Positions 6,744-10,906 of a stretch of 10,906 nucleotides of DNA are shown one piece after another. The notes under the pieces are model-generated. The model had not been told where the DNA came from and ran no database searches. It was given only the letters and a program-made list of their open reading frames with translations. The stretch covers positions 1 through 10,906 of the forward strand of contig JBPCRE010000009.1 of the NCBI GenBank assembly GCA_050997195.1. Direction: 5' to 3'. Origin of the DNA: JACCZP01 sp050997195. Lineage in GTDB: Bacteria > Actinomycetota > Thermoleophilia > Solirubrobacterales > Thermoleophilaceae. The position numbers and the translations under genes were made by a program. Positions within the stretch are counted from its first letter, which is position 1; each line of letters opens with the position of its first letter.

Positions 6744-8635
6744 TGTGCGGGATTGCTGGCTTCACGTCCGGGGGCGATCAGGATGCCGCCGTCGCGGAGA
6801 CCCTGCGCGACGCGCTCGCCTCCCGCGGACCAGACGGTGGCTGGTCGGTCGAACGAGCCGGGCTGACCCTCGTGAACACGCGCCTCGCGGTCGTCGATCT
6901 GTCGGAGTCGGTCACCTACCCGATGTCGAACGACGCGGGTGATCGATGGCTGCTCTTCAACGGCGAGATCTACAACCATCGCGAGCTTCGAGGTCTACTG
7001 GAGGGTCAAGGCCACCGCTTCCGAACGCGATGCGATGCCGAGGTCGTCATCCGCGGATACGAGGAGTGGGGGCTCGACGTGTTCTCGCGCCTCAACGGGA
7101 TGTTCGCCATCGCCCTACTGGACGAACGCCGCTCGGAGTTGCTTCTCGCCCGCGATCCGTTCGGCATCAAGCCGTTGGTACGCACGACCGGTCTCCGCTT
7201 TGGGTTCGCGTCCGACGCCCTGGCTTTGGTGGCGGCCGGGCTGAGCTGCGGTGAAGTTGATTTGGAGGCAGTGGAGGACTTCGTTGCCTTCCACTATGTG
7301 CTGAGCCCTCGGACGGGCCTCAAAGACGTCCGCGACATCGAGCCGGGCACCGTTGTGCGTCGCGCTCGGGACGGCACTGAGCGTCTCTTGAGGTTCGCTT
7401 CGCGGCCGCTCTCAGACGAGGTACCGGCCGACGCCACACTCGATGAGGTCGACGTCGCTCTCCGGAAAGCCGTGGTACGCCAACTGTCCGCTGACGTGCC
7501 CGTGGGCGTCTTCCTCTCAGGCGGGATCGACTCCGCCCTCATCGCTTCGTACGCCTGCGAGGCCGGCGCGCACCCTCGCGCCTTCACCGTCTCGTTCCCC
7601 GGCCATGGCGATTACGACGAGGGTGCCCGCAGCGCTTTGGTTGCTCGAACGCTCGGCCTCGAGCACGACATCGAACGCTTCGACATGGGCTTCCGTGAAG
7701 CCGTAGAGGGCACGGCACGAGCGTTCGATCGACCGTTCGCCGATTCGTCGGCACTCGCCACGTTAGCGCTGGCCCGGCGCGCGCGAGAGCACGTAACCGT
7801 AGCCCTCTCCGGAACGGGAGGCGACGACCTGTTCGCGGGGTATCAGCGCCACCGCGTTCACCGGCTGCGACCCTTCATGCGCCCCGTGCCGCAAGCCCTC
7901 TTGCGGCGTCTCGAACGGCGGGATCCGCTTCGAGGCGGTGAGCATCGCTCCCGAATGACCTACGCCTTGTCCCGGGCCACGCGACTCGCGACAGCTGGGT
8001 TCCACACGGACATCGACCAGTATCTCGGACTGATCGGGACCGCGACCTCGAGCGCGGGAATGAGGGCCCTCGGTTCCGAAGTCCGCGGCGACGGCGCAGG
8101 CGAGCGGGTAGCCCAGGAGCGAGCGTTGCGCGCCCCGTCGAGCGGTTCCACGCTCCGCCGGCTGCAACGCTTCGACATGACCACCTACCTGGACGGCGAC
8201 CTGTTGGTCAAGGAAGACCGCACGACCATGGCCGTGGGCCTCGAAGGCCGGGTGCCCCTGCTCGATCACGAGCTGGCGGCCGTAGCCGGACGATTGCCCG
8301 ACGCCATGAAGATCTCGCTGATCTCCGGCAAGCGAGCCCTCCGCACTCTCGCGCGGCGACGCCTGCCGTCGGCGATCCACCGCGCCCGGAAGCGGGGCTT
8401 CGCCGTGCCGCTCGGCGGCCTGCTCGCGGGGCCTTGGGCGGGAGAAGCCGAGGCTTGGCTGCGCGCCACCGAGTCGACCCTTGTGGACGGTGTGGCCGCC
8501 GCCGAGTTGCTCCACGACGACCGGGAGCACGCAAGTGACGTCTGGGCGTTGACGATGTTGGCCTCCTGGGAGCAGCGCTTGCGAGAAGTGCGCATCCAGG
8601 CCGTCGCGCGCGGTCTCACTCCTGGCGGGGCGTGA
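6743..8635 (+). CDS. AsnB-like glutamine-dependent amidotransferase (asparagine synthase family)
   Basis: A 630-residue cytoplasmic two-domain enzyme, normal length for AsnB. The N-terminal class II glutaminase domain begins MCGIAGF, so Cys2 becomes the catalytic N-terminal nucleophile after Met removal. It also has SRGPDGG (27-33), NTRLAVVDLSE (45-55) and NGEIYNH (73-79). The C-terminal ATP-pyrophosphatase domain has the P-loop SGGIDS (259-264), SGTGGDDLFAGY (356-367), KEDRTTMAVGLEGRVPLLDH (490-509) and KRGFAVPL (550-557). The family adenylates a carboxylate and transfers ammonia from glutamine. In free AsnB the substrate is aspartate, but lying between a glycosyltransferase and a flippase, this copy more likely amidates a sugar acid or an amino-acid substituent of the polysaccharide, as proposed for amidotransferases of other O-antigen loci. 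Sequence alone does not settle the substrate. Its stop overlaps the flippase start by four bases. Confidence 0.93.
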   Translation: MCGIAGFTSGGDQDAAVAETLRDALASRGPDGGWSVERAGLTLVNTRLAVVDLSESVTYPMSNDAGDRWLLFNGEIYNHRELRGLLEGQGHRFRTRCDAEVVIRGYEEWGLDVFSRLNGMFAIALLDERRSELLLARDPFGIKPLVRTTGLRFGFASDALALVAAGLSCGEVDLEAVEDFVAFHYVLSPRTGLKDVRDIEPGTVVRRARDGTERLLRFASRPLSDEVPADATLDEVDVALRKAVVRQLSADVPVGVFLSGGIDSALIASYACEAGAHPRAFTVSFPGHGDYDEGARSALVARTLGLEHDIERFDMGFREAVEGTARAFDRPFADSSALATLALARRAREHVTVALSGTGGDDLFAGYQRHRVHRLRPFMRPVPQALLRRLERRDPLRGGEHRSRMTYALSRATRLATAGFHTDIDQYLGLIGTATSSAGMRALGSEVRGDGAGERVAQERALRAPSSGSTLRRLQRFDMTTYLDGDLLVKEDRTTMAVGLEGRVPLLDHELAAVAGRLPDAMKISLISGKRALRTLARRRLPSAIHRARKRGFAVPLGGLLAGPWAGEAEAWLRATESTLVDGVAAAELLHDDREHASDVWALTMLASWEQRLREVRIQAVARGLTPGGA

Positions 8636-10023
8636 GCGCTCACCCCTCAGCGGAAAGGGACCACAGGTCGCTCCGCCGGGCGGTGGGCTCGCTTCTGATA
8701 GGTGAGCTGGGCAACAAGGCGCTTCGGTTCGCCGCGGCGGCAGTGCTCGCGCGCACGCTGTCGCCCGCGGAGTTCGGTGATTTCAACGTCGCCATCGCTC
8801 TGTCGGGGATTCTGCTGATCGGAACATCCCTCGGCTTGGCCGATACCGGAGCACGCGCCGTGGCGGTCGGGGCTGAAAGCCCCGCTGTCACCTCGGGGCG
8901 TGTGGTCGCGCTCAGAGTGACTGTGCTGGCGCCCGTGGCGGGGCTGGCCTTCGGCATGGGAGCATTCGTCTGGCCCGGCCATGCGGGACTGCTTTCCGCC
9001 GCCATCGCAATGTCCTTCGCCATGAGCCTCTCGGGGGACTGGGTGGCTCGAGGACTGGAGCGCATGAACGCGGTGGGCCGTGCATCGGCGCTCGGCGGAG
9101 CAGTCGCCCTGGCCGGCACGGTCATCGTGGCCCTCGCGTCCGCCAGCGCGCTCTGGGCGCTCTGGGCCTACGTGGTGGCAGAGGGGATCGTGACGCTGGC
9201 CTGTTGGCGGTCGGTGCGGATGACGGGCCGGCCCCGGCTGACTCTCATCGGCGCGGGGGCCCTCGTTCGCCGTACCTGGCCCGTCGGTCTATCGGCGCTG
9301 GCGGCGTACTCCTATCAAGCCAACCTCGACACCGTACTAATCGCTGCTTTCCGGTCGAGCGCCGAGGCGGGGCTCTACAGCGCCGCGTACCGGATCTTCC
9401 TTCTGCTCAACGTGATCGCCACCTTCGCCGCCTACGCGCTTCTGCCCCGGGTGAGCCGCGAGGTGGCGGCGGGACGTCTCGGAGGGGCCGCTCGCCTGTT
9501 GGGTGGAGCCATCCCGGAGCTGGCGGCGTACGGTTTCGTCGCCCTAGGCGCCATCGAGCTCGCCGGCGAGCCTCTGCTGGCGCTGCTCTTCGGGCCGCGC
9601 TTCGTCAGCATGGCGCCGACGCTGACGGTCCTGGCTGTGGCCGTCGCCTGGTACGCCGTCGGCTACCCAGTGGGTTACGGTCTCATGGCCGGAGGCCGAG
9701 GGCGGAGCTTCTTGGCGGGGGCGGGGACCGCGGGTTTGTTGGCGTTCGCGCTGGATCTCCTGCTCATCCCACCCTACGGCGCACTCGGCGCCGCCGCCGC
9801 CACCTTGATCGCATTCGTGGTTGCGACACTCATCTGGCTGAAGCTGGCCAGTCTCCTCGGACGCGGCCTGCGAATGACTTTGGCTACCTTGACGACCGCT
9901 TCGGTCCTGGCCCTTCTCACCGTCTTTGTGCCCTCAACCGGCACCATGGCGGTCGTGCTCACCCTGTTGATGGCTATCTTCACTGTTGCCGCCGGGCGGA
10001 GAGGGCCCTTCCCAAGGAACTGA
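8632..10023 (+). CDS. Wzx-like polysaccharide flippase (MOP superfamily)
   Basis: A 463-residue integral membrane protein with roughly 12-14 hydrophobic segments, the usual size of lipid-linked oligosaccharide flippases. Signature stretches are LARTLSPAEFGDFNVA (39-54) after the first span, YSYQANLDTVLIAAF (226-240) with a buried Asp, SSAEAGLYSAAYRI (242-255), and PPYGALGAAAATLIAF (380-395) in the C-terminal half. It would turn the undecaprenyl-linked repeat unit from the cytoplasmic to the outer leaflet. Start is GTG 8632, overlapping the amidotransferase TGA as GTGA; the upstream GGCGGGG is a weak Shine-Dalgarno, so translation is probably coupled. wzx is cited as the functional class only; the protein is too generic to assign a strict orthologue. 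A Wzy-like remnant follows 56 bases downstream. Confidence 0.92.
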   Translation: MSAHPSAERDHRSLRRAVGSLLIGELGNKALRFAAAAVLARTLSPAEFGDFNVAIALSGILLIGTSLGLADTGARAVAVGAESPAVTSGRVVALRVTVLAPVAGLAFGMGAFVWPGHAGLLSAAIAMSFAMSLSGDWVARGLERMNAVGRASALGGAVALAGTVIVALASASALWALWAYVVAEGIVTLACWRSVRMTGRPRLTLIGAGALVRRTWPVGLSALAAYSYQANLDTVLIAAFRSSAEAGLYSAAYRIFLLLNVIATFAAYALLPRVSREVAAGRLGGAARLLGGAIPELAAYGFVALGAIELAGEPLLALLFGPRFVSMAPTLTVLAVAVAWYAVGYPVGYGLMAGGRGRSFLAGAGTAGLLAFALDLLLIPPYGALGAAAATLIAFVVATLIWLKLASLLGRGLRMTLATLTTASVLALLTVFVPSTGTMAVVLTLLMAIFTVAAGRRGPFPRN

Positions 10024-10079
10024 CCTGGGTCGTTGGGGGTCATCGCGTCAGACCGAATGCCCCGAGATGATCTGACCCA

Positions 10080-10408
10080 ATGCTGACCGGTGCCGTCATC
10101 GCGATCCTGCTAGTGGCGCTTGCCGCCTGGTCGCTGGTGAGGCTTGTGCCCCTCCACCCCGTCCAACTCTGGTCTGTGCCCTGGGCGGCCATGACAACCG
10201 CCTATGCCCTCGGACTTCTGCCGCACCGGCCCATTGGAGTCCTACGGCTGCTCTCATCGGCGGTGGCACCGCCGCCTTCGTCGGAGGGGCCGTGGCGGCC
10301 GACCACGTGGTCCGGGCTCGCGTGTCGTCCGTAGAGGCGCGTCAGCCGATCCTCGGCACTCTGGGGGCGTCCGGTGCCGAGCGTGCGCTAGCCCGGATCG
10401 TTCATTAA
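10080..10408 (+). pseudogene. Broken Wzy-like polysaccharide polymerase, N-terminal remnant
   Basis: The frame opens at ATG 10080 with two hydrophobic segments joined by LHPVQLWSVPWAA and YALGLLPHRPIG. This is the pattern at the N-terminus of oligosaccharide repeat-unit polymerases, where a P-x-x-L-W motif precedes the second span. At about 10239-10243 the reading leaves that frame. Adding one C to the CC at 10241-10242 continues as GVPTAALIGGGTAAFVGG, a plausible third membrane segment, running on until TAA 10406-10408. Without that base the frame ends at TAG 10332-10334. Only about 100 of an expected 400 or more residues remain. The 3' part is replaced by insertion-sequence DNA from about 10387, so the last six or so codons of the corrected frame are probably IS sequence. 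The Wzy assignment rests on hydrophobic pattern and position after the flippase, so it is moderate. The single-base shift could also be a sequencing error, but truncation would remain. Confidence 0.55.
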
Positions 10409-10530
10409 CTCTTCCCGGGTGACGGCCGCGAGCATCGCCCGTCGCCGTTGACGGTGAACGCGACATGAGAGCCTTCCGCCGGCCGTCGAAGGAGCATTTC
10501 GCCTAAACACCGCAGGGCGCGACGGCGTCC

Positions 10531-10560
10531 GCGGGCAGGCGGAGCCCGCCCTCTGCCCGC
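10531..10560. repeat. Strong GC-rich hairpin downstream of the transposase
   Basis: GCGGGCAG (10531-10538) pairs perfectly with CTGCCCGC (10553-10560), and inside it GCGG (10539-10542) pairs with CCGC (10546-10549) around a three-base loop. It lies 31 bases beyond the transposase stop. It could slow or end transcription coming from the IS, but no T-run follows on either strand, so it is not called a terminator. Confidence 0.5.
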
Positions 10561-10590
10561 TCGCCTTCGCGCGCCGCCCCGACCCGTCGG

Positions 10591-10906
10591 TCAGGCCAGA
10601 AGCGGCAGCGAACTCAGCCGCCCGAAGGCGGCGAGCAGCGCCTGTGCCCACGGCCAGCGCCGCGGCAGGTGCAGGGTCAGGCGCCGCCCGGAGCGCGTGA
10701 GCCGCCCGGCGACGTGGAGGATCCGATGACGCAGCCGCTTCGGCTCCGCCCGCGCGAGCTCGCCCTCGAGGCAGAGCGTCGCCGTGTGGGCGAGCAGGTC
10801 CTGGGCCATGAGCACGAGCTCGAGCCAGACCGCGTTCGGCTCGAAGTCGCGGAAGGGCAGGTTCGAGAGGCCGCACTCGCGCGCGCAGCGGATCGAGTCC
10901 TCGACG
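10591..10906 (-). CDS. IS1380-family transposase, C-terminal fragment (runs off window)
   Basis: The frame is open from the window edge to TGA at 10591, giving 104 visible residues; the true start lies outside, so internal GTG/ATG codons are not starts. The fragment reads VEDSIRCARECGLSNLPFRD, then NAVWLELVLMAQDLLA, EGELARAEPKRLRHRILHVA and WPWAQALLAAFGRL. These match the closing part of IS1380-group DDE transposases, including the conserved region after the third catalytic acidic residue. The Glu in VEDSIR would be that catalytic residue, followed at the usual spacing (x6) by Arg where Lys is more common. Whether the enzyme is intact depends on sequence to the right. Confidence 0.8.
   Translation of the reverse strand, partial: VEDSIRCARECGLSNLPFRDFEPNAVWLELVLMAQDLLAHTATLCLEGELARAEPKRLRHRILHVAGRLTRSGRRLTLHLPRRWPWAQALLAAFGRLSSLPLLA

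Larger units (their letters stand above)
10387..10906 (-). mobile_element. IS1380-family insertion sequence, 3' end (partial)
   Basis: The transposase at 10591-10906 places this as the downstream end of an IS1380-like element whose remainder lies beyond the window. The likely outer end is the stretch CTAGCCCGGATCGTTCAT at 10388-10405, which from memory resembles terminal sequences of IS1380-type elements. The other inverted repeat and the 4-base target duplication cannot be seen, so the boundary is approximate. Between this end and the transposase stop lie about 180 non-coding bases with a strong hairpin at 10531-10560. The element lies in, and probably disrupted, the polymerase-like gene. 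Confidence 0.6.

Noticed and set aside
10047..10076. Inverted repeat GTCAGA / TCTGAC with an 18-base loop between the flippase and the broken gene
   Set aside because: Six-base arms with a long loop and no T-run are too weak to call a terminator or operator.
10388..10876. 162-codon minus-strand frame at the right end
   Set aside because: It is out of frame with the recognisable transposase C-terminus and is Arg/Ala-rich without motifs.

Overview
The window is about 10.9 kb of GC-rich bacterial DNA. Most genes start at GTG or TTG and sit in tightly packed, overlapping blocks. It is part of a cell-surface polysaccharide (Wzx/Wzy-type, O-antigen-like) biosynthesis locus. High GC, non-ATG starts and gene style suggest an actinobacterium, perhaps a deep-branching one such as Thermoleophilia. 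That placement is an inference; no rRNA or other phylogenetic marker is present.

Left part (18-4143, minus strand): a two-gene block reading leftward from about 4143. It begins with an NAD-dependent sugar-nucleotide epimerase/dehydratase (3145-4143). This overlaps an unusually long membrane protein (18-3155) that joins, in one 1045-residue frame, a WecA/TagO-type polyprenyl-phosphate sugar-1-phosphate transferase, a Pro/Ala-rich linker, an O-antigen-ligase/Wzy-like integral membrane domain and a C-terminal TPR-like tail. Joining the first and last membrane steps of the pathway in one chain is the most notable feature of the window.

Middle (4144-4405): a 262-bp divergent intergenic region with a short AT-rich patch. 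It contains no gene and probably carries the promoters for both directions.

Right part (4406-10023, plus strand): four closely coupled genes. These are two GT-B type glycosyltransferases, an AsnB-like glutamine-dependent amidotransferase (likely amidating a sugar acid rather than making free asparagine) and a Wzx-type flippase. Next comes a short broken gene (10080 to about 10387). It resembles the N-terminus of a Wzy-type polymerase, with an apparent single-base deletion near 10241 and no C-terminal part. The right edge holds the 3' end of an IS1380-family insertion sequence, whose transposase C-terminus (10591-10906, minus strand) runs off the window. The IS probably truncated the polymerase gene.

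Proposed pathway: the WecA-like domain loads the first sugar phosphate on the lipid carrier, the two glycosyltransferases extend it, the epimerase supplies a sugar nucleotide, the amidotransferase decorates it, the flippase exports the lipid-linked unit, and the ligase/Wzy-like domain of the fusion polymerises or transfers it. With the dedicated Wzy-like gene broken, the fusion protein may be the only polymerase/ligase activity left in this locus.
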